The notes under the pieces are model-generated. The model was not told where the DNA came from. It saw only the letters and a list, made by a program, of their open reading frames with translations, and did no database searches. From Methylophilaceae bacterium (GTDB lineage Bacteria; Pseudomonadota; Gammaproteobacteria; Burkholderiales; Methylophilaceae): DNA of 64,000 bases. The stretch lies in NCBI GenBank assembly GCA_018398995.1, contig CP073759.1, positions 1,628,311 to 1,692,310 of the forward strand. Reading direction: 5' to 3'. Below, one piece after another: positions 47,414 to 56,955 of the stretch (position 1 is its first letter; every line of letters begins with the position of its first letter). The translations under genes were made by a program, and so were the position numbers.

Positions 47414-48877
47414 ATGAAAATTAATCAAATCGCGATATTGATTGCAAGTTTAAGTGCATCTGCATTTACATTTGCTGCTGCAGTTACTCCGCAAGATATC
47501 GATCAAGCAAGAACTGGCGGCACGCTTCAACAAGCATGGATTACTGGTGCAAGTGCTCCAACTCAAACAGTTTATGAGGGCTGGGTTAGAGGTTGTGATG
47601 TAGGTACAAATTCAATTTTTAGTACAACAAATAGCGGTTCAGCTTTAAGACCAGGAACACTAGGTAACTTCAGCGCTTATGCATGCTTACGTTCCGGTAC
47701 TGTATCTGTTTTATATCATACATTAGATGGTGGATCACTGAATGCTTATACACCTCACACCATAGGCTCGGTTTTAGGTCGAGTAAAGTATCCAGGAGAA
47801 GGAAGCGGTTGTAATGCTTCTCCTGTAGTTTATGAAGATGAAATAAACCCTAATAACAACGCTAACGTATACAAAGGCTGTGACCAAATCGGCAGAGGCT
47901 TAACTTCTACAGGTGCCACTTCAGCAGATAATGAATTTAATGCGGCAGCGTTATTAACAGATCCTAATGGTCCCTCTTTTCCCGTAGGCGGTTATTCAGA
48001 TGTAGAAGCTGCACTTTTTAGTCCAAGCATCGGTGGTGGTAATGTCTCTTCAAAAGGTACAGAAACAGACGTTGGTGTTGGACAAGTATTTGGGGTGGCT
48101 GTCAGTATTCCGCTTTATCGTGCATTACAAACTCAGCAAGGCATCTTAACACAAGATGATGATCCAGCTAATGCACCTAATATTACTAGTTCACAATATG
48201 CCTCTTTAATTTCACCTGCTGGAGACGCAGCCTTCTCGGGTTGGAATATAATATTGCCAGGTAATCAAAAAAAGGTTAAATTAGAACGTCGAGTGGATAC
48301 GTCTGGAACGCAGTCAAGTTCTAATGCTTTCTTTCTCAGAAACCCTTGTGCAATCGGAGTAAACCAAACACTTCCATTGTCTTACGCTGTTGATAGTGTT
48401 GATGATTTATATCAAGTAGTTCTTCATTCTGGGTCAGGTGATGTGCAAACAGCTTTAACCAGTGCTTCAAACTCACTAAATGAAGCAGATCAATTTGCTA
48501 TAGGCGTTTTATCATTAGAAAATAATTGGCGTACTGCTGGCTCTAGAGGTGGATATCGTTATTTAAAAATTGATGGAGTTCATCCTGAATTAGATGATAC
48601 TGATCGAGCACGCAAAACTGCTGCTAATGGCGATTATAAGTTTCACATGGAAATGAAACAGTTTGTAAGAAATGGTCCTAAAACACCTTTTGAGGCTGCG
48701 GTTCTGGACGAAATAACAGCGCAATTAAGGAACCCACCTGCTAATACATGCCTTACATTTCCACGTGGTTTAACGTTAAACCCATCAAATGGTTCTTCAT
48801 GTACGGTTGGTGTACAAATAGCTAAGGCTACTAATTATGGTAGTAACTGTGCAGCACCTATGCAATTTCTTGACTAA
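47414..48877 (+). CDS. Secreted Cys-rich protein of unknown function
   Basis: 487 residues with a standard Sec signal peptide (MKINQIAILIASLSASAFTFAAA). The mature protein begins TPQDIDQARTGGTLQQAWITGASAPT, a pattern reminiscent of betaproteobacterial periplasmic proteins related to phosphate-binding SBPs, but I cannot assign a function. Eight Cys residues occur in the mature part (RGCD, YACL, SGCN, KGCD, NPCA, NTCL, SSCT, SNCA), enough for four disulfides. It precedes the ExbB/ExbD/TonB genes by 190 bp across a strong terminator, so it has its own transcript. It may be the substrate or ligand-binding partner of that cluster (inference). Confidence 0.6.
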   Translation: MKINQIAILIASLSASAFTFAAAVTPQDIDQARTGGTLQQAWITGASAPTQTVYEGWVRGCDVGTNSIFSTTNSGSALRPGTLGNFSAYACLRSGTVSVLYHTLDGGSLNAYTPHTIGSVLGRVKYPGEGSGCNASPVVYEDEINPNNNANVYKGCDQIGRGLTSTGATSADNEFNAAALLTDPNGPSFPVGGYSDVEAALFSPSIGGGNVSSKGTETDVGVGQVFGVAVSIPLYRALQTQQGILTQDDDPANAPNITSSQYASLISPAGDAAFSGWNIILPGNQKKVKLERRVDTSGTQSSSNAFFLRNPCAIGVNQTLPLSYAVDSVDDLYQVVLHSGSGDVQTALTSASNSLNEADQFAIGVLSLENNWRTAGSRGGYRYLKIDGVHPELDDTDRARKTAANGDYKFHMEMKQFVRNGPKTPFEAAVLDEITAQLRNPPANTCLTFPRGLTLNPSNGSSCTVGVQIAKATNYGSNCAAPMQFLD

Positions 48878-48901
48878 TAATAATTAGTCAATAAAATAAT
48901 T

Positions 48902-48934
48902 AAAAAACACACCCATCTGGGTGTGTTTTTTATA
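48902..48934 (+). terminator. Rho-independent terminator
   Basis: AAAAACACACCCA, a short TC loop, then TGGGTGTGTTTTTT: a 12-bp stem running into a T tract, 25 bp after the secreted-protein stop. Very strong by eye. Confidence 0.92.
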
Positions 48935-49065
48935 TGAAGGTTCCTACATAACTTCTTTTGTGCAAATCGTATTTTTGCTGATCCAATTAAATCTAGTCCG
49001 TAATTAATTTAACTGAAACATTAGTTCGTTATAATCTGATCAATTAAAACAAATTGATTATTCAT

Positions 49066-50766
49066 ATGCTATATATCACACAGTTAAAACGTTTAATGTC
49101 TTATTCGCCGCTAATTGTAGCGAGCTTTTTTTTATTTATTTCACTATCCGCAGGCGCTGCTTGGAATGAAGCTTGGGAAACACGTACTAAGGTTGCAATT
49201 AATACGACTGAAGTGACTGAGGCGGTAACCAATGCTTTGATACCAGTACGCTTACATTCAGGTAATTTTGATTTCACCAGTGCAAATTTCGACGGTTCTG
49301 ATATCAGGATTATTGCTGCAGACGATAAAACAGAGCTAAAATTTTTTGTTGAAAAATTTGATGCCATCAATGAGCTGGCAGTGATTTGGGTGCAAGTGCC
49401 TCAATTAATATCATCTAATAAGGACGCCAGTTTTTGGATTTACTCTGGTAACCTTGATGCGCCTGCAGCTGGCAATGCCTCAATTTTTGCTGATAACAGT
49501 ATAATGCTTAAGCTTTCTTTTAGCGAAAATACATTCCTTACCGATCGTTCTTCTCAACAACTCGTTGTTACTGGAGATGCTACTTTAGAGAAAGCAGGGT
49601 TGGTAGGTGATAGTGCACGTATCAATGAAACACCGCTCTTGGTTGCGGCTAAGTCAGATATCGACATTATTCAGGGTTACACATGGTCTGCTTGGATTAA
49701 GCCTACTACGCTGCCCCAAACCGCTTCTTTAATGAACCAAGGACAGCTGTCTTTAAAGTTGGATGCTGATACATTAAATCTGACAATTGGTGATGTGGAA
49801 ATTAAAGGTGGACAGTTTAACCCTGCTGTGTGGCATCACGTTGGTATTACTACAGCTGGTGGTAAAGCGAGCTTATATTTTAATGGCAATGAAGTCGCAA
49901 CTGGCCAAATAAGTCTGCCTGTATTAAGTGGCGATATTCAAATCGGCGAAAATTTTGTCGGTGAGTTTGACGAACTTGAAACGCTGAGTGTTGCGAAAAG
50001 CGCCTCATGGATGAAGTTAGTCAATAATAGCCTTGGTGTTGCCGGCACACTTCTTACGATCACTGCTGAGGAGAGCGAAGAAGAGGGTGGTGAGGCTAGT
50101 TATCTGGGTATCTTAATTACCAGCTTAACGCTAGATGCTGAAATTGTAATTGGAATCTTAGCGATTATGTTTTTTATTAGTTTGTGGGTCATGTACGCTA
50201 AAGCAGTGATTGTGGTGCGAACTGATAAAGATAATGCAGTGTTTTTGAAACGTTTTCAAAGTGCAAATAATAAAGATTTACTCAATTTAGATGCCGGAAT
50301 AAGCTTACCAAGTTCAACGCTACTTGGATTGTACAAAGCGGGTATACGCGAAATTCGTAAACGTGAACGATCAGGTGAGCAATTAGTATTAAGTGGCACT
50401 TCCATGGATGCTATTAAGGCTGCTGTAGACGCTGACTTGGTAAGAGAAACCCAGCGTTTAAATAGCATGATGGTTTTACTAACCATTGCAATTTCTGGTG
50501 GGCCTTTCTTGGGGCTGTTGGGTACTGTTGTTGGTGTGATGATCACTTTTGCGGCGATTGCAGCAGCAGGCGATGTGAACGTAAACGCTATTGCACCAGG
50601 TATTGCAGCAGCGTTGTTAGCTACTGTAGCAGGTCTGGCAGTGGCGATTCCTGCTTTATTTGGATATAACTATCTAGCTAGCCGCATTAAAAATATTACC
50701 ATCTCAATGCAAATTTTTGTGGATGAGTTTGTGACTCGTACCGCAGAGCTTTTTGGTAAAGATTAA
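49066..50766 (+). CDS. ExbB/MotA/TolQ proton channel with DUF2341 and LamG-like periplasmic head
   Basis: 566 residues. A signal peptide or first helix (about 10-30) is followed by a DUF2341 domain (about 35-150: WNEAWETRTKVAIN, VRLHSGNFDFTSANFDGSDIRI) and a concanavalin/LamG-like domain (about 160-320: YTWSAWIKPTTL, WHHVGITTAGGKASLYFNG). Next are a transmembrane helix (about 350-380), a cytoplasmic loop and the MotA/TolQ/ExbB core (about 460-560: GGPFLGLLGTVVGVMITFAAI, ATVAGLAVAIPALFGYNYL). The core conducts protons to energise TonB; the head could sense or bind envelope glycans. An in-frame TTG four codons upstream is a weaker start. Operon with two exbD and tonB. Confidence 0.88.
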   Translation: MLYITQLKRLMSYSPLIVASFFLFISLSAGAAWNEAWETRTKVAINTTEVTEAVTNALIPVRLHSGNFDFTSANFDGSDIRIIAADDKTELKFFVEKFDAINELAVIWVQVPQLISSNKDASFWIYSGNLDAPAAGNASIFADNSIMLKLSFSENTFLTDRSSQQLVVTGDATLEKAGLVGDSARINETPLLVAAKSDIDIIQGYTWSAWIKPTTLPQTASLMNQGQLSLKLDADTLNLTIGDVEIKGGQFNPAVWHHVGITTAGGKASLYFNGNEVATGQISLPVLSGDIQIGENFVGEFDELETLSVAKSASWMKLVNNSLGVAGTLLTITAEESEEEGGEASYLGILITSLTLDAEIVIGILAIMFFISLWVMYAKAVIVVRTDKDNAVFLKRFQSANNKDLLNLDAGISLPSSTLLGLYKAGIREIRKRERSGEQLVLSGTSMDAIKAAVDADLVRETQRLNSMMVLLTIAISGGPFLGLLGTVVGVMITFAAIAAAGDVNVNAIAPGIAAALLATVAGLAVAIPALFGYNYLASRIKNITISMQIFVDEFVTRTAELFGKD

Positions 50767-50774
50767 GGATATTT

Positions 50775-51185
50775 GTGTCTGAAGGCGTCAAAGAAGAGAA
50801 TCAGCTGTATGACGAGATTAATATCACGCCAATGCTCGATCTTGCTTATGTATTGTTAGTGATATTTATCATCATGACTACCGCTTCAATGCAGGGTGTA
50901 AAAGTGGATTCTCCAGAAACAGTGAACTCGACTGCTTTGGCTAAACCGCAAATGCGGGCTATTACGATAACAAGTGACGGCACGACTTATTTAGATGCAT
51001 ACCCGGTCGATATGGCAATGCTAGAGCAACGATTAGCTGAATTTAAAAGTGCCAATCCCAACTTGCCCGTTGTATTAAAAGGCGATGCGGCTGCGCATTA
51101 TGAAAAGGTATCCGAGGTGTTGGAAATTTGTAAAAAGCTAGACATTACAGAAGTTGGTCTAGTAACAAAGAGAATGGTGGAGTAG
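50775..51185 (+). CDS. exbD: ExbD/TolR biopolymer transport protein
   Basis: 136 residues with a GTG start, 8 bases after exbB. An N-terminal cytoplasmic INITPMLDLAYVLLVIFIIMTT helix carries the proton-relay Asp (MLD), then a periplasmic ExbD domain with VVLKGDAAAHYEKVSEVLEI. Forms the stator with ExbB. First of two tandem paralogues. Confidence 0.93.
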   Translation: MSEGVKEENQLYDEINITPMLDLAYVLLVIFIIMTTASMQGVKVDSPETVNSTALAKPQMRAITITSDGTTYLDAYPVDMAMLEQRLAEFKSANPNLPVVLKGDAAAHYEKVSEVLEICKKLDITEVGLVTKRMVE

Positions 51186-51189
51186 CACA

Positions 51190-51594
51190 GTGCAAGTACA
51201 AAACGACGCGCAACCTTATGACACCATCAATATTACGCCGATGTTGGATTTAGCTTATGTATTGTTGGTGATCTTTATTCTGATGACCACTGCTGGTGTG
51301 CAAGGGCTAACCATGAACTTGCCTAAGCCATCAAATAAGCCAAGTACAGAAAAGCACGATATAAAAATTGTACAGGTTCAAGAAAGTGGCAGTGTCACTA
51401 TCAACGGTGTTGGTGTCAGCATGGTGGAATTAGAGAGTCAATTGCTTACTGCTCAATCACAAGATCCTAAATTTAACGTCATGATTAAAGGAGATGCTAA
51501 GGCACCTTATGCCGGCATTATTAGTGTCATTGATTTAGTGAACAAGTTAGAAATACAGAGTGTCGGCTTAGTCACTGGCCGCATAGGAACCTAA
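51190..51594 (+). CDS. exbD: ExbD/TolR biopolymer transport protein, second copy
   Basis: 134 residues, GTG start, 4 bases after the first exbD. The same INITPMLDLAYVLLVIFILMTT helix with the conserved Asp, then a diverged periplasmic part (VMIKGDAKAPYAGIISVIDLV). The pair probably forms a heterodimer in the ExbB pore, as in other systems with two ExbD genes. Confidence 0.93.
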   Translation: MQVQNDAQPYDTINITPMLDLAYVLLVIFILMTTAGVQGLTMNLPKPSNKPSTEKHDIKIVQVQESGSVTINGVGVSMVELESQLLTAQSQDPKFNVMIKGDAKAPYAGIISVIDLVNKLEIQSVGLVTGRIGT

Positions 51595-51619
51595 TGGTGA
51601 TAACTAAAAAGATGCTGTG

Positions 51620-52279
51620 ATGGAAAAGGAAAATAACGATAAAAAAGGTTGGCTTAGACGCGGCTTATTTTTGCTGGGAATTTTAGCTTTTTTGTTCTTA
51701 TTGGGCTTAGGCTTAAAGGACTTGCTAAAAGGGCACAGTCAACCGAAACGACAAATAACGACAATAAAACTGGTGCCAGATATCCCGCCACCGCCGCCGC
51801 CGCCGCCGCCTAAGGAGCAGCCTAAGGAGCAACCCAAAGAGGCACCAAAAGCTCCTGAGCCAAAACCAGTAGAAACGCCGCCTCCTGAAACATTAAAAAT
51901 GGAGGGCGCTGCGGGTGATGAGCCGAGTAACTTTCAAGCAGGTAACGTGACCAACGAGTACAAGGGTGGGGATATCAAAATTGGCTCGGATGCTGGTTTG
52001 AAGTTTAGCTGGTATGCAGGATTGATTAAAAGTGAGATTGAGAAAGCACTGCAACGTAATCAGCTGCTAAAAGAAGGCCAATACAAAATGGTGGTATCAG
52101 TATGGCTTAAACCGAATGGAGATATAGAAAAACTAACTGTGTTGCAGTCTGATGCAAGTCCAGATATTGAACAAGCATTAAAGGCGGCACTAAATAGCTT
52201 GCAATCGATTAAAAAAGCGCCACCAGAGGGAATGCCACAACCGGTGAAGTTAAGGATCACTGCAAGGAAATTAGGTTAA
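51620..52279 (+). CDS. tonB: TonB-family energy transducer
   Basis: 219 residues. One N-terminal membrane helix (about 13-32, GLFLLGILAFLFLLGLGL), a proline-rich periplasmic linker (a run of Pro then KEQPKEAPKAPEPKP, about 53-95), and a C-terminal TonB domain (about 130-215: YAGLIKSEIEKALQRN, VVSVWLKPNGDIEKLTVLQSD). It transmits the proton-motive force from ExbB/ExbD to an outer-membrane partner. The linker is short. No TonB-dependent receptor lies in the window, so its partner is elsewhere or unusual. Confidence 0.9.
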   Translation: MEKENNDKKGWLRRGLFLLGILAFLFLLGLGLKDLLKGHSQPKRQITTIKLVPDIPPPPPPPPPKEQPKEQPKEAPKAPEPKPVETPPPETLKMEGAAGDEPSNFQAGNVTNEYKGGDIKIGSDAGLKFSWYAGLIKSEIEKALQRNQLLKEGQYKMVVSVWLKPNGDIEKLTVLQSDASPDIEQALKAALNSLQSIKKAPPEGMPQPVKLRITARKLG

Positions 52280-52386
52280 CGAGCGCATGATTGTGCTTTG
52301 GATACAGAGCGCATCGTATATGTAAAGTATTCACCGAATAATATTATTTGATAAAGGCAAACAACGTAAGTTGTAAAAATTGAAAG

Positions 52387-54021
52387 ATGACTATGTTTAT
52401 TAAATCTAAAAAAATCACCAGCACTTTATATGGTGTGCTCACATTATTAAGTATGAGTATGATCAATGCGAACGCGTATGCAGATGAGCGTGAAACTTTA
52501 GAGGAATTAAGGGCAACAACGATTAACTTGATTGATTTGTTGGTGCAAGAAGGCGTGCTGCCTAAAAACAAAGCGGATGCTATTGTTAAGCAAGCTACTG
52601 CCCAAGCAGAACATCAAGCTAAACAGTCTGCAGAATTAAATGACAGCGCTAATGCGCCTTACAAAAAAGAAGACAAATCAGTAAGAGTGCAATACGTTCC
52701 TGAGTACGTTAAGGCGGAATTGCGGCAAGATATCGAAAAAGAAGTGATGGCGAAGCTAAATTATAAAGGCGAGGAGCGTTTAGCTTTGCCTGGTTGGATA
52801 GATCGCTTTTCTTTTCATGGGGATATGCGTTTACGTGCTCAGTTGGATAGATTTTCCGACAACAATGCCTCGCTAGCAGAATTAAATAACCCACTAAGCG
52901 ATATGAACCTACAAAATGCAAGTGAAGATAGAAGAAGGCTACGTGTTCGTGCAAGGTTTGGAACGGATGTGCAAGTTAACGATTGGCTAACGGGTGGTGT
53001 GCAATTTGTAACGGGTTTGCTTGATACGCCGTTGACGCCAAATCAAACCGAAGGTATGGCACAGGGTAAGTATATTTTTGGTCTTGATCGTGCGTTTTTA
53101 AAGGCAGAAGTTAGTCCATGGCTGACGCTTGCGGGTGGACGTTTCGGCAACCCATTTTTACATACTGATATATTATGGGACCCTGACTTAGCATTTGACG
53201 GAGCGGTTGCAAAGTTTACGCCAAGATTTAATGATGCTTGGTCATCGTTTGTTACTTTGGGTGCATTCCCAATAGAAGAGGTGCAAACATCTGAAGTGAA
53301 TAAAGCAAAAGACAAATGGCTATATTCAGTGCAAACGGGTATCAAATGGCAAGCGCCTAATAAAAGCACTTTTAAGCTTGCAGCTGCATACCACGACTAT
53401 AAAAACGTAGAGGGTAAATTGAATTCAGTGGGCCTAAATGATAACAGTGCTACAGCACCGCTGTTTAGGCAGCGTGGTAATAGTACATTTGATATTAATG
53501 CGAATAATACAGGCATTAATGGCGCGCAGCCTATCATCGGAACGGCCTCTAAGTTTGAACAGATAAACTTAACGGGACAAGTGGATCTGATGAATTTTGA
53601 CCCTGTACACATTACATTGACTGGCGATTACGTCAAAAACATTGGTTTTGATAGAAACGAAATCTTCAGTAGAACAGGTAACGTTTACAAGAAACAAGAT
53701 GTAGCCTATCAAATGAGACTTGATCTGGGGCATGATAGTTTTAATGCATTCAATAGAGATGGTCCTGTTAAAGACGTAAAGGCGCATGATTGGATGGTTT
53801 CATTAGGCTATAAGCATGTCGAAGCTGATTCGGTGCTAGATACCTTTACAGACTCTAACTTTGGTTTAGGTTCTACCAATATTAGGGGTTGGGCATTAGT
53901 TGGTAATTATGGTTTAGATAAAAATGCATGGCTAGGTGCCCGTTACCTAACCTCAGATTCGATTAGTGGCTTACCATTTTCGGTAGATGTGTTCTTGGTA
54001 GATTTCAATGGACGCTTTTAA
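52387..54021 (+). CDS. Putative outer-membrane porin (Porin_5-like)
   Basis: 544 residues. A signal peptide (about 1-36) is followed by a helical periplasmic stretch (TLEELRATTINLIDLLVQEGVLPKNKADAIV) also found in other putative porins. A beta-barrel starts near 140 (FHGDMRLRAQLDRF) and ends in a terminal Phe (LVDFNGRF). The motif DWLTGGVQFVTG and alternating aromatic strands support the barrel. It follows tonB by 107 bp without a terminator, so probably the same transcript; it may be the outer-membrane target of this TonB system (inference). Confidence 0.8.
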   Translation: MTMFIKSKKITSTLYGVLTLLSMSMINANAYADERETLEELRATTINLIDLLVQEGVLPKNKADAIVKQATAQAEHQAKQSAELNDSANAPYKKEDKSVRVQYVPEYVKAELRQDIEKEVMAKLNYKGEERLALPGWIDRFSFHGDMRLRAQLDRFSDNNASLAELNNPLSDMNLQNASEDRRRLRVRARFGTDVQVNDWLTGGVQFVTGLLDTPLTPNQTEGMAQGKYIFGLDRAFLKAEVSPWLTLAGGRFGNPFLHTDILWDPDLAFDGAVAKFTPRFNDAWSSFVTLGAFPIEEVQTSEVNKAKDKWLYSVQTGIKWQAPNKSTFKLAAAYHDYKNVEGKLNSVGLNDNSATAPLFRQRGNSTFDINANNTGINGAQPIIGTASKFEQINLTGQVDLMNFDPVHITLTGDYVKNIGFDRNEIFSRTGNVYKKQDVAYQMRLDLGHDSFNAFNRDGPVKDVKAHDWMVSLGYKHVEADSVLDTFTDSNFGLGSTNIRGWALVGNYGLDKNAWLGARYLTSDSISGLPFSVDVFLVDFNGRF

Positions 54022-54044
54022 TGCTAGTTAGGAGCGGAGTTATT

Positions 54045-54707
54045 ATGTTTGTTTTTAAATATGGGTATCAGGTTTGTTTAATAAGCACTTTAATTGTTGG
54101 GCTGGCATCGACTGATATAGTCGAAGCGGCTGATAAAGATAGTAAGCGTAATGCCCAAATGATGAGACAAATGCGTCAGCAACAGGCGCAATTGGAAGCA
54201 GAAAAACAAGCCAAAGATGCCGAGTTGGCAGAGAAGCAGAAGGCGCTTGAAGAAGCGAGTCAAAATGCCGCTGAAGCAAGTGGTAGTCTTAAAAAAGTGA
54301 ATACGCAATTAACAAACTCAAATAGAAGCTTACAAAAAACCAAATCCATCTTGGCTGAAAGAGAATCTGAGCTATTGGAAATCAAAAATGAACTAGAAGA
54401 ATTAAAACAACAGTATCAACAGGCGCTCGCTGATTTAGAATTTAATGAACAACAACGTAAAACACAAGTTGATCATGTTGCGCAAGCTACTAAGCAACTG
54501 AATGCGTGCACTGAAAAAAACCAATTATTATATGCGCATGGAAAATCACTGATTAAAATATACGAAACGCCAAGTTTGTATGAGGAGTTCATGCGAAAGG
54601 AAAAATTTTTCCAGCTCAAACGTGTTGAACTTGAAAATATATTACAAGATAAATTAGATCAGTTAGATGATGCCAACGTAGTGCTTAACCAAGCACCACA
54701 ATCCTAG
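54045..54707 (+). CDS. Exported coiled-coil protein
   Basis: 220 residues: N-terminal hydrophobic signal (about 1-28, VCLISTLIVGLASTDIVEAA), then a long coiled coil rich in Gln, Glu, Lys and Ala (about 30-160), then a short helical end (SLYEEFMRKEKFFQLKRVELENIL). The ATG at 54045 is chosen because CGGAG (54035-54039) stands 5 bases upstream; the frame is open from 54021. Proteins of this sort (compare DUF3450) often accompany ExbB/ExbD/TonB operons with DUF2341; the link is known by association, the role unknown. Confidence 0.7.
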   Translation: MFVFKYGYQVCLISTLIVGLASTDIVEAADKDSKRNAQMMRQMRQQQAQLEAEKQAKDAELAEKQKALEEASQNAAEASGSLKKVNTQLTNSNRSLQKTKSILAERESELLEIKNELEELKQQYQQALADLEFNEQQRKTQVDHVAQATKQLNACTEKNQLLYAHGKSLIKIYETPSLYEEFMRKEKFFQLKRVELENILQDKLDQLDDANVVLNQAPQS

Positions 54708-54943
54708 TATCAGTAAAGTCTCAATTTAAAGTTTAAACTAAAACTATTAATACCTATTAGGTTACTATTTTAAGTCAACTTATTGATTTAATTTCTCGCG
54801 ACCAGAATGCATCAGGTCTATGCAGGTACACATTGAAGCCAACAACACTGCATACCCTGAGTGAGTTGTTGCACTGGCAAGCCCCTAGTATTCTAGACAC
54901 TTAGTAGCGTTACAATTAACGCAACATAAAAGAGGTGTTTAAA

Positions 54944-55237
54944 ATGAGTGGTAAGCGCTATACAGATGAATTCAAGATTGAAGCAGTCAAACAGGTCAGA
55001 GAACGTAACTACAAGTTAAGCGATGTTGCAGATCGCTTAGGCGTTACAACCAAAAGCCTACATGCTTGGGTTGCTAGATATGATAATTCAGGCAACCAGC
55101 GACAAGCTATTGATACGCAACTAGATGAAATACGGCAGCTAAAAGCTCAGCTCCGACGTGTGACAGAGGAAAGAGACATTTTAAAGGAGGCCGCCGTGTA
55201 CTTTGCCGTGGAGTCAAAGAAAAGTACACGTTCATAA
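54944..55237 (+). CDS. IS3-family orfA, copy 2
   Basis: 97-residue HTH protein (MSGKRYTDEFKIEAVKQV, RLGVTTKSLHAW, then a leucine-zipper stretch ending ERDILKEAAVYFAVESKKS). Full-length here, whereas copy 1 has a stop. Preceded by AGAGG. Normally fused to orfB by a -1 frameshift. Confidence 0.9.
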   Translation: MSGKRYTDEFKIEAVKQVRERNYKLSDVADRLGVTTKSLHAWVARYDNSGNQRQAIDTQLDEIRQLKAQLRRVTEERDILKEAAVYFAVESKKSTRS

Positions 55238-56094
55238 AGTCAAGGCTCCATCGATTTCGTGTATCGGCAATGTGTCGCGTGATGCAAATTAACCGCAGTG
55301 GTTTTTATGCTTGGCTGTTGCAACCTAAAAGCAATCGTCACCGTGAAGATGAGCGGTTACTGGTTAAGATTAAGCAATGCTGGCTTTAAAGTGGCTTTGC
55401 TTACGGATATCGCAATATCACCAAAGACCTTAAAGACTTAGGTGAATCATGCGGTAAAAATAGAGTGAACCGCATCATGCGTCAAGCTGGCACACAATCA
55501 AAGCGTCGTTACAAACAACATCAAGGTTTTAGGGGAGGCAATCAACATCATGCTGCCAATAATGTATTGGATCGACAGTTTAGTGTAACGCAACCGAACC
55601 AAGCTTGGGTGACCGACTTTACTTACATTCGAACGCATGAAGGATGGCTGTATGTCACGATTGTATTGGATTTATTCTCAAGACAAGTGGTTGGATGGAG
55701 TATGAAGAATAGCCCCAAAGCTGACTTGGTGGTTGATGCATTGTTGATGGCTGTCTGGCGCAGAAAGCCAACAAACAAAGTCTTGGTGCATTCTGATCAG
55801 GGCATACAGTATACTTGTTCTGACTGGCGCAGTTTCTTGAAAGCGAACCAACTGGAAGCCAGCATGAGTCGACGTGGTAATTGTTGGGACAATGCTGTGG
55901 CTGAAAGTTTCTTCTCACTGCTAAAAGGTGAGCGTATTAGAGGCCGTGTTTATCCAACAAGGCAGGCAGCACGATCTGATATATTTGATTATATTGAAAT
56001 GTTTTACAATCCAAAAAGACGACATGGCAACAACAATGGCATTTCGCCAGTAAACTATGAAAAGCAGTATTATGAGAAGCTATTAATTGTATAG
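55225..56094 (+). pseudogene. IS3-family orfB, copy 2, same internal stop
   Basis: DDE transposase frame with TAA at 55387-55389 where SGFAYGYRN should be preceded by Glu. Downstream the rve core is intact (WVTDFTYIRTHEGW, LVHSDQGIQYT, NAVAESFF) and open from a GTG at 55465. The stop is shared with copy 1, so it predates the duplication of the element or is tolerated. Confidence 0.85.
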
Positions 56095-56190
56095 AAAACT
56101 AGGGTGTTAAATTGCATCTAAATTTGACCCACCAAATGCATCGAATATTGACCCACCCTTAATTGCTTATTCTATCGCTAAAGTTGGGTT

Positions 56191-56955
56191 TTAGTCTTTT
56201 GTTTTACGCTCCTTTCTTGAATCTATTGAACTGTGTCTAAAGCGATAACTATCATTGCCTGTTTCTGCAATATGGCAACGATGCGTCAGTCGGTCAAGTA
56301 GTGCTGTGGTAAGTTTCTGATCACCAAATACACCCGTCCATTCAGCAAAGCTTAAGTTAGTGGTAATCACCACACTGGTTTGCTCATACAACTTACTTAG
56401 CAAATGAAACAGTAAGGCACCCCCAGCTTGGCTAAAAGGCAAATAACCGAGCTCGTCCAACACCACAATATCAGCATGCAACAAACGATTAGCGATTTGC
56501 CCATGTTTGCCCGCAGCTTTCTCGATTTCGAGCGCATTCACCAAATCAATAGTAGAGAAGAAGCGTACACGCAGTCCATGGTGTTCAATGCCCTGCATAC
56601 TCAAGGCAGTGGCTAAATGGGTTTTACCCGTACCTGGCCCACCAATCAGCACTACATTATGCGCATCATGCACAAACTCGCAACGATGCAACTGGCGAAT
56701 CAAAGCTTCATTGACACTGCTTTGACTAAAGTCGAAACCAGTCAAATCACGATAAGTAGGACATCGTGCCAGCCTAATCTGATATTGAATCGCACGCACC
56801 TCACGCTCAGCCGTTTCTGCTTTAAGCAAGTCATTGAGCACGGGTTGTGCGGCTAAGTAAGCGGGTGCGCTTTGGCCTGCTAGCTCATCTACCGCTCTTG
56901 CCATGCCAAATAACTTAAGTGCTTTTAAGGTAGTGATCATCACCTCATGCTGCAT
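56191..56955 (-). CDS. istB: IS21 helper ATPase IstB
   Basis: 254-residue AAA+ ATPase that assists IstA in target selection. Walker [15 protein letters not shown] (about 105-118), Walker [13 protein letters not shown] (about 168-180), and sensor motif [13 protein letters not shown]. The start overlaps the istA end by 11 bases. Confidence 0.95.
   Translation of the reverse strand: MQHEVMITTLKALKLFGMARAVDELAGQSAPAYLAAQPVLNDLLKAETAEREVRAIQYQIRLARCPTYRDLTGFDFSQSSVNEALIRQLHRCEFVHDAHNVVLIGGPGTGKTHLATALSMQGIEHHGLRVRFFSTIDLVNALEIEKAAGKHGQIANRLLHADIVVLDELGYLPFSQAGGALLFHLLSKLYEQTSVVITTNLSFAEWTGVFGDQKLTTALLDRLTHRCHIAETGNDSYRFRHSSIDSRKERKTKD

Noticed and set aside
49066-51594. ExbB/ExbD pair considered as a Zorya-type (ZorAB) phage defence system
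   Set aside because: No ZorC/D/E genes, the channel carries a periplasmic DUF2341/LamG head rather than a long cytoplasmic tail, and TonB follows directly.
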